IMG/VR virus record: IMGVR_UViG_3300025889_009991
Coordinates: 1 to 22,412 of that record
DNA length: 22,412 bases
Direction: 5' to 3' (one strand)
From: a virus
Of this stretch, positions 12,993 through 22,167 are shown one piece after another. The notes beneath the pieces were generated by a model. That model worked only from the letters and a program-made list of their open reading frames with translations, made no database searches and was not told the DNA's origin. Position 1 is the first letter of the stretch. Every line of letters starts with the position of its first letter. The position numbers and the translations under genes are program-made.

Positions 12993-15900
12993 GGGTTACG
13001 TATCTTTTCTTTCAGCGTCAGGATAACTGGCTGCAGTTTCTTGTCTACATACAACCCTTCAAATGAAGCACCCCTTCTTTCCGCCCTACCTTTTAACGAC
13101 CGCTCCATAGTATCTATATCTATGTAAGTCCAAGGATTTCTTAAGTTGTGCTGCGTGATTTCATCCATAACTTTTAGGATTGCATCATACGATTTGTCGC
13201 TTAAAGAGTTTTCGTAGTTAGTTACGGCGTCGTCTAAGTCATCAAGCAGTGCTCCTTTTTCTTGTTTCAGCTCGTTAACAAGCCCCATAACTAAGAAGTT
13301 GGAGTTTTGTATCTCTGCTACTTCGGTGTCGCTAAAGCCTAGAGTTTGACCCACTAGTTTAAATGCAGTGTAGTACTCCTCTGGTTTAACTTCCGCACCT
13401 TGCCGCGTTAGGTTGCCTTCCTCATAGAAACGTAAAGCCTTAACAGGGTTTCTAAAGAAGGCAGGTAGAAGCCCTTCCATTGCTCTCTGGTATTTACCGT
13501 CGCGTATATCGTCGTATGCGCGACTACCACTTCTTATTAAGCTACCAAATGGACCTGTACCAGTATTATAAAACCAATTAACTAGCTCTTCTTCCGTGCT
13601 CTCTCTGGGTATATCGTCTCGGAACCACAATCCATCTAGAGAAGTGGACGCACCAATATTCAACCCAGTTAAAGCCGATATAGGACCTAGCTCTACCCCA
13701 CGTTGGAGTAAGTCAGCCGTTTCGTCGCTTAGACCCAAAGACTTAGCAATACTGCTATCTTTTCCAAAATACTGTGGCAGGAAAGACTCTCGGAACCAAA
13801 GGTCTAAGTTTCGTTTACCTAGGGGGTTACCATAGTCGTCCTCATCATACCAAGGATCATCGTCTTCACCTTCAGGTCGCATAGCCTCTCGAATACCTTC
13901 CATAAGCGCCATCATAGACGTGTACAAAGGTAAACCCGTAGCGCCAGCGAACATAAAAGTCATGCCCATAGTGCCAAAGAACTGCGTAGCTGCTTGTTTC
14001 TTTTCTGCAAACGACTTGTGCATACTAAGCATGTTAAAGAAGTTACGCACCATGTAAGACGTCATTTGCATGGGGAAGGTCAAGAATTGCGTAGCTATGC
14101 GCCCTACGGCTGTCGACTTCATTAGTCTAGGCTTGTTGTAGTTGCTGTAGTTAAACAGGCCCCTATAAGTCAGGTCCATAGCCCGTTGCTGGGCTTCCTG
14201 TTGTGCAGCTTTCCCTGTTAAACCTCGCTTCTTAGCGTCAGCATAAGCAAGTTCAAAAGAAGACATGTACATAATTTCACGGTTAATGCGTTCCGTATGG
14301 TGGAATAAACCACTCATCATATTAGCTGTGCCCCTAAATATTCTAGTAGGCAACGCGCCATGCGACCTAGACGGTATCTGCCCACGCGCGGTTAAGTCCG
14401 CAGCATAGGTAGACATAAATAAGTCTCTATCGTTTGCGTAGCTCCAAGCCTCTTGCAGTGCCCTAGACAGTTCTCTGTCGGGGTTTTCTAACACGTAAGA
14501 GCTTTTGTTCATCGACGGCTCACTGAACCGCGTTTGCAAAACGCCTTCATCATCGAACTTAGAAGTGCCCAGCTTGTTGAAAGGTAAAGTAGCCATGTAC
14601 CGCGCGGCAATCTTATGTGCATTCACTCCGCCAAACTCCGCAGCAAGCACTGGTAGGCCAACAATAGGTAGTTGAGTAAGCTGGATTATCGCAGACTTAG
14701 GCGCAGAAAGAAGCCAGTAGAAGACAACTTTATTGCCAAAGCTCGCCATGCTGTCCCAGTTTACACCTTCAGCCAGCTTAGGAGGACTAGCCTCATCAAG
14801 TGCCCGTCCGGCTACTTCGTCTACTACGATCTTTAACCTAGCAGCATCAGGTCGGCCCTTTAGCTCGGCGTACGCCTGTGCAATACCATTACGTATGTCT
14901 TCAGAGAACTGTAAACGTGCAAGTTGGTTGGCACTTGTATGCTGTGAAGTCACGAAGTTACGCAGTACATCTGTGCTAAAGCCCGCAACACCCTTACGAT
15001 GGACGAACCTTCTGCGCATATCTTGGCCGGAAAGCGTCATCAAATACATTTGGTACACGCTGTCTTTAATATCCGGTGTGTTGGCACTGGGGCTCTCGTC
15101 TAGTAGCTCAAAGACTTTTTTCAACGTAGCACTAGAGTCGTTGATTTCTTTTCGGAACTCATTTGTTTGAGAGTTCTGCCCTATCTGAATGTCTTCTGAT
15201 TCAAGGGCGTCTTCGTAATTTTGACCCCGCTCTTCGGCCCGCTTACGCGCAAAGTCATTTCGAGCCACTTCAGACTCAAACATATAAAACTCACGCTGCT
15301 GCCCTTTACCTACACGCAGCCACCAATCACCGTAGCGCATAAGTGGGAAGTAAACTTCTAACCTTTTAGCTTCTTGGAAGTTCTTTGTTATTTCTGCGAG
15401 TACTACTTTCTTAGCCTCATCTGGCAGGTTAGACCTAGCTACTTTCTGTTGCAGTATAAACTGGTGCTCTTGCAAAGTGTCTTTATAAGAATCGCGCGCC
15501 ATCTTGTATATTTCAACACCGCGTTGGCCGCCATTCTCTTCCTTCTGCAGATTATTCCAACCTGCGTAGACATCGCCATCTACAGTAGCGCCTTCGTAAA
15601 CTTCTCGAATTTGATTTTCTCTACGGGTAACCGCAGCTCGAGCAGAAACTTTTTGGCCCTTAGACATTAGAGGGTTGGCTGCAACCTGTTGCTGTTTTCT
15701 ACGTAGGGCAACTAACTGGGCGTCGTTCTTCAGAGCCGTTGCTAAGTCTTTATGCTTCGCAGGGTCAAAGTTATGCAGCGTAGCCAAGTGCATAACGTCT
15801 GCAAGAATAATGGCTCCTTGCTGAAACTTCGCATTAAACTCTGCCCACTTAGGAACTTTCTCGGATAAAGCCCGTAGCATACGACCACGATAGATAGCCA

Positions 15901-18900
15901 TATCTTGTACGACGTCATTTGTAACTTTGAGATTAAGTATGGCGTCCCCAAAACTCCTAACAATACCGTCGCTAGTAAAAGTACCAAGCACGGCACGGAG
16001 CGCTTTAGCATCAATAGCTTGGTATATACTCTTTAAAAGTCTCGACGCATCAGCCCCACTACGAACCGCAGCGACTAACTCACCTAGGCTACTGACCATT
16101 GCCTCTGGTCTAGCACTTTTAGCTAGTTTATTAGCTTGCGCGCTTCCACGCTTCGCTTGCTTTTTAGCTTGGGCTACTACACTGGGGTTTAGGTTTTTAA
16201 AGGTTTTGTTTTCTTCTATGACCGTGTCAGTTAAGTCCATGAGCGACAAGAACGCATTGTCTTGGTTTCTAGGGATATTAAATAAGCTTCTAACCGCATC
16301 AAGGAATCTGCTAAGCCCACTACGTTCAACGGGGGTAACAACCGTTAAAAACTCTTGGAACTCAGGCTGTGTAAGACCATAAGACACAAACTCATACAGA
16401 TCGCTGAACACATCCAATCCTGCTTCTCTGTCAGCAAGGGCGTCGAGCGCGCGTGAAGTGAGGCCCGCTTCTTTGCGCTTATAATAAACAGTCTCTGCAA
16501 CGACCATTAGTTCCATGATCTGCTGCACTGCTTCTTGTGCTTTCGGTGATAGCAGCTCGGGGTTTCTTACATAAGCTTCCATTACTCCTACAGTAGCAGC
16601 GTGTACAGCCTCATGCAGGAATACTCTATTGTTAAGCCCCGAATCGAGTGCATCTTGAGTGGTGTTGTTTAGGTATATGGTGTTACTGGGCCCATCATAC
16701 AGCCCTTTAGAATTATAAAAATCTTGCTGCACATCCGCAGGGACATCAATAGCGACGTCGTTAACAATTACAAGCCTAGTCCCCTCAAGGAATGGCTTTA
16801 ACCTACGCGCTAACAGCTTTTCGAACGGCGTACCGTTTTGCATTACTGCATCAAACAAAGACGCAGGCTGCGGTGCATTCGCATACTCTGGGCGTAACTG
16901 ACTAGATGTCGCCTCTTCAAAACTCTCAGCTCGACGAGGTTTCTTTGATGCTGCCTGCGCTTTCGCTAATTCACGCTCTTGAGGACTAATGTCTTCTCGA
17001 GCAATAAACTTATCTATATTGGCAAGTGCGCGCCCATTGCCACGGTACTGCGGATCATTTCTAAGTTCATACAGCTTAGCCAGTTTGTCTATACGCTGCT
17101 TTTGGTATTTACCCAGTTGCTTGATTAACGCGTTGTAGTTCTTAACTCGCTTATTGCGCTCAACTAAGGCTTTCTTTTGCTCAGCAGTTTGCTTTGGCTC
17201 CGCCACCTGCTCTGGTTTTGGCGCAGCACGGGCTATTCTTTCCAATCGGCTAAGACCTGCCTCTTCCTCTATTTCAACGGGCGCAGCGGCTTCTCTTTGT
17301 GGAGTGGGATCAAATGCTTGGACTTCTTCTAAAGTCTCGAACCCATATTTTTTAAGCAGGGTGGTAAGCTTTTCGGGCTTAATAACTGTAGACGCACTAG
17401 ACACCGCTCGAGATAGAGTCTGAGTGCGTGCTTTACTTTCCGCCGTGTTTTGTGCGACCTGCGCTATTCGTGCTTCAGTTTGCTCAAGTGGCGGCCTACC
17501 CCGAGTCTTTTTAGTTCCTTTGGGTTGTAACCCAGTAACAGGGTTAACTTCAGGTCCAAGGTCTAGCTCAGGCTGCTCAAGCTCTATGGGTTCTGCTTTG
17601 GTAGGCTCTTCGAAACCCAGCTCTGGCGCACGGCGGTCGTCTTGAAGTTCTGCATCAGTTATTTCACCTATCGCAGGCCCTGCGACGGAAGGCGCTTCCT
17701 CTGGGCGCTTAGCATCTATTAGCGCACGTGCTTCACTTTCGTATAGAGCGGCTGCTTCAGGTCCCATGCTTTCCAGCACAGCGGCTTTGTTCTGGCTCAT
17801 TACTTCGTTAAATTCTGTTGCTTCTGCGGCATCCTCCCGCGCCATAGCGGAAATGCCTTCTTTCTCTTGTTGAGGCAGCTCTATAGTTTCATCTACTTCA
17901 GCAACAGGTTCTGCGGCTATTTTTTCTTGGGCTTCAATAGCGTCCGTTTCTGCTTGTGCAGAAGCTTCTTCGACTGCTCCGATGTCACCAGTAATAGTTT
18001 CCTGCCCCGCTAGCTTAACGGCTTCTTCTTCGCTCTTACCTTCTCGCATGTGCTGGTCTACACGGGCACCAAACTCCATTAGCTCCTGCTCAGTCATCTG
18101 AGTTAGATTATCGGCACGGGCTTGAGTAGATAAGATTCGCGCTATGGCATCACGCTTTGCGTTCTGGTACGCCTGACGACCAGTGGAGGTAGTTATGTTT
18201 ATGCCACTACCACCAATACTTCCCGCCGCTTCTGCAGCCGCTGCGTCTATTACAGCCTTAATGTTTTCAGAGCTTAGTATGTCTCCCGCTTGCTCACCAG
18301 TTACGCGCTTACCGGCGATTTGAGTTACTTCCTGCAAGCCACCAGTAATACCTTCTTCCAGCATTTCTTTAGGTGCGCGCCTAACGGCGGCTTTGAATGC
18401 CTCACCGGTTGTGCGGTCAACAACTTCTTCGCCTAAGTCTTTAGCCAAGCGTCTTCTTAGTATACTTCCAACAGGACCGGCAAGGTCTAACGCACCAGAA
18501 GCAAGAGACACCATAGCCGTAGTGTCGCCCGTCTTTTCTAAGTACTCAGCGATTGCCGTAGCTTGTTCTTCAGGAGGGAGGTCTTTAACTATATCTTGGA
18601 CAAAACTTAAGCGGTTACCAATAGTTTCTCCAGCAGCAAGCGAAGTACCCACGGCTAACGCACCGGGAGCCCCACCAATAACCGCAGCGCCCATGACAGG
18701 AATTATCTGCTTACTTCCTGCGCCTATGGAATAACCCAACCAATCTCTAAAGTCTGCTAAACTTTTTACGTCGGTTATTCCGGGTACAGCAGGAGCAAAT
18801 TCTTGGGTGCGGGCTTCAGACTCAGCAAGGGTGCTAAGGCGTTCCCTAGTACGAGCCATCGCTCTTTCGCTAGTTGTTTCGCTGAACTCACGGAGTTGTT

Positions 18901-19306
18901 GGCGCTCTTCTTCGCTTCCTTGTTGGTATCGTCTTAACTGGTCTAAATCAAGCGTACCCCCCGAACCTTCGGCTAGTTGCTCTGGAGTAGCCCCCTCCTC
19001 TAATTGAGTGTAAGCACCAAGATACTGACGTGCCTTGGCAATAATAGGAGAGTCAACTTGTAGGCCAATTTTAGGAACAACTGTACCGAACTCAAACCCT
19101 TGAAAGCCTTTACCCATCTGAGAAAAGAACCCACGGTCCTCGGGCTCAGGAGCACTTACATACTGTAAAAACGGATTGTCTTCAGCGGCAGGTTCTACGT
19201 ATTGTAAAAACGGGTTTTCCTCTTGAATAGTAAGACCCGAATCGCCTGTAGCAGGCGTAACGTATTGTAGGAAAGGATTTTCTTCCCCTAACTTTTGCTC
19301 CGCCAT
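12989..19306 (-). CDS. Giant polyvalent virion protein with HExxH motif and LPD38-like C-terminus
   Basis: Predicted 2105-residue protein, likely packaged and ejected with the DNA. Order: three NPFLQYV repeats (10-16, 31-37, 44-50); charged helices; a Gly/Ala-rich hydrophobic stretch (about 201-227) that could insert in a membrane; another Gly/Ala segment near 350-370; a long acidic low-complexity and coiled-coil region (about 430-800); FLHEAVHAATV with H898, E899 and H902 plus E972 in DLYEFVSYG, fitting a zinc metallopeptidase with a third ligand; helical regions; and a C-terminal portion (about 1520-1930) with hydrophobic segments and NPVKALRFYEEG resembling large polyvalent protein domain 38. 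AAGGGAGTAGTC precedes the ATG. By analogy with T7 gp16-type proteins it may form an ejection conduit; protease activity is inferred. Confidence 0.8.
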   Translation of the reverse strand: MAEQKLGEENPFLQYVTPATGDSGLTIQEENPFLQYVEPAAEDNPFLQYVSAPEPEDRGFFSQMGKGFQGFEFGTVVPKIGLQVDSPIIAKARQYLGAYTQLEEGATPEQLAEGSGGTLDLDQLRRYQQGSEEERQQLREFSETTSERAMARTRERLSTLAESEARTQEFAPAVPGITDVKSLADFRDWLGYSIGAGSKQIIPVMGAAVIGGAPGALAVGTSLAAGETIGNRLSFVQDIVKDLPPEEQATAIAEYLEKTGDTTAMVSLASGALDLAGPVGSILRRRLAKDLGEEVVDRTTGEAFKAAVRRAPKEMLEEGITGGLQEVTQIAGKRVTGEQAGDILSSENIKAVIDAAAAEAAGSIGGSGINITTSTGRQAYQNAKRDAIARILSTQARADNLTQMTEQELMEFGARVDQHMREGKSEEEAVKLAGQETITGDIGAVEEASAQAETDAIEAQEKIAAEPVAEVDETIELPQQEKEGISAMAREDAAEATEFNEVMSQNKAAVLESMGPEAAALYESEARALIDAKRPEEAPSVAGPAIGEITDAELQDDRRAPELGFEEPTKAEPIELEQPELDLGPEVNPVTGLQPKGTKKTRGRPPLEQTEARIAQVAQNTAESKARTQTLSRAVSSASTVIKPEKLTTLLKKYGFETLEEVQAFDPTPQREAAAPVEIEEEAGLSRLERIARAAPKPEQVAEPKQTAEQKKALVERNKRVKNYNALIKQLGKYQKQRIDKLAKLYELRNDPQYRGNGRALANIDKFIAREDISPQERELAKAQAASKKPRRAESFEEATSSQLRPEYANAPQPASLFDAVMQNGTPFEKLLARRLKPFLEGTRLVIVNDVAIDVPADVQQDFYNSKGLYDGPSNTIYLNNTTQDALDSGLNNRVFLHEAVHAATVGVMEAYVRNPELLSPKAQEAVQQIMELMVVAETVYYKRKEAGLTSRALDALADREAGLDVFSDLYEFVSYGLTQPEFQEFLTVVTPVERSGLSRFLDAVRSLFNIPRNQDNAFLSLMDLTDTVIEENKTFKNLNPSVVAQAKKQAKRGSAQANKLAKSARPEAMVSSLGELVAAVRSGADASRLLKSIYQAIDAKALRAVLGTFTSDGIVRSFGDAILNLKVTNDVVQDMAIYRGRMLRALSEKVPKWAEFNAKFQQGAIILADVMHLATLHNFDPAKHKDLATALKNDAQLVALRRKQQQVAANPLMSKGQKVSARAAVTRRENQIREVYEGATVDGDVYAGWNNLQKEENGGQRGVEIYKMARDSYKDTLQEHQFILQQKVARSNLPDEAKKVVLAEITKNFQEAKRLEVYFPLMRYGDWWLRVGKGQQREFYMFESEVARNDFARKRAEERGQNYEDALESEDIQIGQNSQTNEFRKEINDSSATLKKVFELLDESPSANTPDIKDSVYQMYLMTLSGQDMRRRFVHRKGVAGFSTDVLRNFVTSQHTSANQLARLQFSEDIRNGIAQAYAELKGRPDAARLKIVVDEVAGRALDEASPPKLAEGVNWDSMASFGNKVVFYWLLSAPKSAIIQLTQLPIVGLPVLAAEFGGVNAHKIAARYMATLPFNKLGTSKFDDEGVLQTRFSEPSMNKSSYVLENPDRELSRALQEAWSYANDRDLFMSTYAADLTARGQIPSRSHGALPTRIFRGTANMMSGLFHHTERINREIMYMSSFELAYADAKKRGLTGKAAQQEAQQRAMDLTYRGLFNYSNYNKPRLMKSTAVGRIATQFLTFPMQMTSYMVRNFFNMLSMHKSFAEKKQAATQFFGTMGMTFMFAGATGLPLYTSMMALMEGIREAMRPEGEDDDPWYDEDDYGNPLGKRNLDLWFRESFLPQYFGKDSSIAKSLGLSDETADLLQRGVELGPISALTGLNIGASTSLDGLWFRDDIPRESTEEELVNWFYNTGTGPFGSLIRSGSRAYDDIRDGKYQRAMEGLLPAFFRNPVKALRFYEEGNLTRQGAEVKPEEYYTAFKLVGQTLGFSDTEVAEIQNSNFLVMGLVNELKQEKGALLDDLDDAVTNYENSLSDKSYDAILKVMDEITQHNLRNPWTYIDIDTMERSLKGRAERRGASFEGLYVDKKLQPVILTLKEKIRNP
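19157..19279 (-). repeat. Three coding repeats of NPFLQYV
   Basis: The copies lie at 19259-19279, 19196-19216 and 19157-19177, in the first 50 codons of the giant polyvalent gene. All three encode the same seven residues, preceded by Glu or Asp, yet they differ at most third codon positions. That shows constraint on the peptide, not recent DNA duplication. Linkers are Pro/Glu/Ala-rich and of unequal length (14 and 6 residues). Confidence 0.9.
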
Positions 19307-19316
19307 GACTACTCCC

Positions 19317-21266
19317 TTATTGGCCTAAGACCGCCGCTGCACTACCCACTCCAAATGCTTGGTCAAAAAACGCTCTATTCTGCGCAGTGGGGTTATCTCT
19401 AAGGTTCTGAATAGCAGTGGGGTTTATGCTACTAACATCTACACTTTGAGTCGCCGTGCTGGCAGAAGCGCCTAATGGTGGCAACCCTAAAGCCGCGCGC
19501 TCTTGGTTTATTATGTTATTTAAGAACTCTTCGCCTCTACCTTCGTTCTGCGCTTGTCTATAAGCCGCGCCGTCTGGGCCTATAATACCTATTCGTTCCA
19601 TTGCTCGCTCTCGAGCATCGTTGGCGGCATCTTGTTCAGCCGCTACACCACGCTGTAGAACCCCTTGCATCGAAGCCTGCATACCGAAGTACTGACGTAA
19701 AGCTTCCGCTTCGCTTATAGGCTTACCAGCTGCTTCAGCTTCATCCATAAGTGCTTTAACGCCCCTATCTTGGGCGCTTGTTCGTTTCAAACCTTGGTCC
19801 GCAACATACCTTTGAGTTCTAGCTGTTATATCCTGCCCGCGTCTTTCGACATCACGTCCTTCTGCTGCGTCTGCCGCTTGGCGTCTAGCAGTTGTCACTG
19901 CTTGAGCTACAGACATACCGTCTCTTACATTCGACTCTACAGTATTACGCGCTTCTTTCTCAGCTTCAAACTGGCTCAAGCCAAGCTCACGTAGCTCGCC
20001 AATTAACTTGTCCATATCGGCAACAGAGGCTTCTGCAGCGGAGAGTTTTTCACCCGCAATTCGTTCTTCTTCAGCCGTATAGCCTGCGCCAAAACCACCT
20101 AGACCCTGTTCCGCGCCCTTGGCAAGTGCGGCTCTGAGTTTACGGCGACGCTCCATTTCGGGGTTAAACCTAGCTTCGCGTTGAGCTTGAAGAGCTTCTT
20201 GAGCTGTTTTTCGCTCTGCCATTAAATCTTCGGCCCCAGTTAGCTCTCTTAGTCTTTCACCGGCAGCAAGAGACTCTGCTCCCACATCGCGCGCCATTTG
20301 CTCTCTTGCAAAACGAAGTATGTCTTCGTCTGGCTCTTCCACTTGGGTAGGGGCGTAAAGATTAGGGTCGCTCATATAATCGTACTCAACTAGCTCACCT
20401 TCTGCGTAGCCTTTAACCTGACCACCCATAGCCATACCAGCACGGGCGCGGGCTGCATCTGCCTCGATGTTGCGCACCATGTTAGAGTAAGACGCTAATT
20501 CTTGTTCAATTCGACGGAGTTCTTCTTTTTCCGCACCGGCAGCTTTACGGGCTTCGTATAAGTCTTGAAGCTCCATAAATCGCTTTAACTGCTCAGCCAT
20601 CGGGTCTTTTTCTTTTGGCTTATCGAGCTGACTTTCGTAGCCAGTAAGCTTCTGCAACGCACCTGCTATACCGGTGTCATACATGATGTTCATAGCTGAG
20701 TTGTAGGGGTCTGCAAGGACATTATAGTCGCTCATGCGGCGCCCCCGTGCCATACGCTCGTTTTGAGCTGCATCGGCGGCTTGGTTAAGCTTGGTATCCA
20801 TCCCTTTTATTTTGCCTAAGAAACCACCTTCGTTGTACCCAATAAGACCACCACTAGCCGCGAATCGCATATTAGGAGCAGGTTGTGTAGGTAGCCCACC
20901 CATCATTTGACGAGCTTGTGATTGCTGTACTTGTCGGCCACGTTGTTGCATGCCGGGGCTTAAACTTTGCAGTATTCCAGCAATACCTTCCATTGTTTGC
21001 ATTTGACGCTGGCCTTCAATAGTAGGGGGCATGGGTTGTGGCGCGCTCATAGCTAATTCATTTTGAGCAGACTGTATAAGATCAAAAGCTTCTTGTGTCT
21101 TAAGTAGCGCCTTGGTGCGCGGATCAAGGTCTAATTTATCTAGATCGTTGTCCACTACGTCCATAGCCGCAGCCATTTGCGGATTGTTTTGTGCTGGCAT
21201 CGCAGGTGCTTGCGTAGGTTGTGGTGACGTAGGAGCACCCTGCATTAAAGATTGTATTCCGTTCAT
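19317..21266 (-). CDS. Coiled-coil-rich putative internal virion protein
   Basis: Predicted 649-residue protein, rich in Ala, Gln, Glu and Arg. The first 130 residues are Pro/Gln/Met-rich and probably disordered. Two short Gly-rich motifs stand out: ASGGLIGYNEGG (137-148) and AMGGQVKGYAEG (279-290); similar GGxVxGYxEGG strings recur in marine podovirus structural proteins I remember. Long helical stretches (about 222-275 and 305-540) should form coiled coils. There is no membrane segment and no enzyme motif. Position between two other virion-type genes suggests an internal core or ejection protein; a structural role is inference. AGGAGCATAA precedes the ATG, nine bases after the upstream stop. 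Its stop is ten bases before the giant gene's ATG, so these are probably one operon. Confidence 0.7.
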   Translation of the reverse strand: MNGIQSLMQGAPTSPQPTQAPAMPAQNNPQMAAAMDVVDNDLDKLDLDPRTKALLKTQEAFDLIQSAQNELAMSAPQPMPPTIEGQRQMQTMEGIAGILQSLSPGMQQRGRQVQQSQARQMMGGLPTQPAPNMRFAASGGLIGYNEGGFLGKIKGMDTKLNQAADAAQNERMARGRRMSDYNVLADPYNSAMNIMYDTGIAGALQKLTGYESQLDKPKEKDPMAEQLKRFMELQDLYEARKAAGAEKEELRRIEQELASYSNMVRNIEADAARARAGMAMGGQVKGYAEGELVEYDYMSDPNLYAPTQVEEPDEDILRFAREQMARDVGAESLAAGERLRELTGAEDLMAERKTAQEALQAQREARFNPEMERRRKLRAALAKGAEQGLGGFGAGYTAEEERIAGEKLSAAEASVADMDKLIGELRELGLSQFEAEKEARNTVESNVRDGMSVAQAVTTARRQAADAAEGRDVERRGQDITARTQRYVADQGLKRTSAQDRGVKALMDEAEAAGKPISEAEALRQYFGMQASMQGVLQRGVAAEQDAANDARERAMERIGIIGPDGAAYRQAQNEGRGEEFLNNIINQERAALGLPPLGASASTATQSVDVSSINPTAIQNLRDNPTAQNRAFFDQAFGVGSAAAVLGQ

Positions 21267-21275
21267 TTTATGCTC

Positions 21276-22157
21276 CTATGATTTACCAGACAGCAGGTCG
21301 AGTATGCTCAAAATATCACTTCCCGCCCCTTGCAAACTTTGAAGTCCGCTAGGCTCATAGTACGAGTAACTTTGAGTTTCCAGTGGTAGCCCCTGCAACA
21401 ATGACTGCATGAACTGTACGTTTTTAAGCGGATAGTCTCGCTCTTGCTCGAACTGCGCTATGTCCGCTCCAATACCCTGCTGCTCGATAGCACGTTGTCC
21501 TGCACCCGCGTCTTGAAGGGCTTTTGCAACATCAAACCCATAACGATTAGTAAGCTCTTGCGCTTGCATTTGTCGACGCGCTTCTTCGTTAAACTGGTTT
21601 TGGGCTTGTTCAAACGCTTGTTGATAACCCGTACCTGTAATACCCGCCATGCGGTCTAGTAAACCACGCTGCAATTCAGCTTCTGCAACACCTTGACGTG
21701 AACCACCGTAGGCACCTGCTTTACCGTACTGGCTTTGAAGGTTTTGGGCTGCTATTTCAGCTTGACGGCGTGCCGCATCGTATTGAGGCTGAAGTGCACC
21801 CTGTAGGTAGGGTGTCATATACTGCTGTAGTACATTGCCAGAAGCCGGAGTATAAGTACCTGTTTCACCCGCCGCCGCTTGAGCTGCTGTTGGTGCAGCG
21901 TAACCTGCCCCTGTAAAACTACCCCCAGCACCAATAGCCCCCATGTTGCTAGTGGGCATTTGAAGCGCACCAAGTCCTTGATATGCTTGAGTTTGAAGTG
22001 CAGACTCGCCCGCAGTCAAAGGACCCATGTACGCCTGATACGGCAGTCCCGCCAGTGCTTGGCCTCGACCTAGCATCTCAGTTACGTAAGGACCCGCCCA
22101 ACTAGATAGCGAGGACTCTTCTGCGTTTAAAATATTTGGTCCGACTTGAGTAGCCAT
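21276..22157 (-). CDS. Ala/Gln-rich putative internal virion protein
   Basis: Predicted 293-residue protein. A Gly/Ala/Thr-rich N-terminal half (GAGGSFTGAGYAA) leads into YMTPYLQGALQPQYDAARRQAEI, a long helix with AQNLQSQYGKAGAYGGSRQGVAEAELQ and further Gln/Arg-rich helices to about residue 235. The last 50 residues are again Gly/Ser-rich. The YGKAGAYGGSRQ pattern recurs in my recollection of uncharacterised aquatic phage virion proteins. The composition matches small internal core/ejection proteins that accompany giant ones. No enzyme, signal peptide or membrane segment is visible. AGGT lies upstream of the ATG, ten bases from the preceding stop. Confidence 0.7.
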   Translation of the reverse strand: MATQVGPNILNAEESSLSSWAGPYVTEMLGRGQALAGLPYQAYMGPLTAGESALQTQAYQGLGALQMPTSNMGAIGAGGSFTGAGYAAPTAAQAAAGETGTYTPASGNVLQQYMTPYLQGALQPQYDAARRQAEIAAQNLQSQYGKAGAYGGSRQGVAEAELQRGLLDRMAGITGTGYQQAFEQAQNQFNEEARRQMQAQELTNRYGFDVAKALQDAGAGQRAIEQQGIGADIAQFEQERDYPLKNVQFMQSLLQGLPLETQSYSYYEPSGLQSLQGAGSDILSILDLLSGKS

Positions 22158-22167
22158 TGTCTTTTAC

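Noticed and set aside
14733-15170. Open + strand frames inside the giant - strand gene
   Set aside because: These and similar frames (15927-16382, 18393-18734) are Ser/Ala/Leu-rich mirror images of the coding strand without credible starts.
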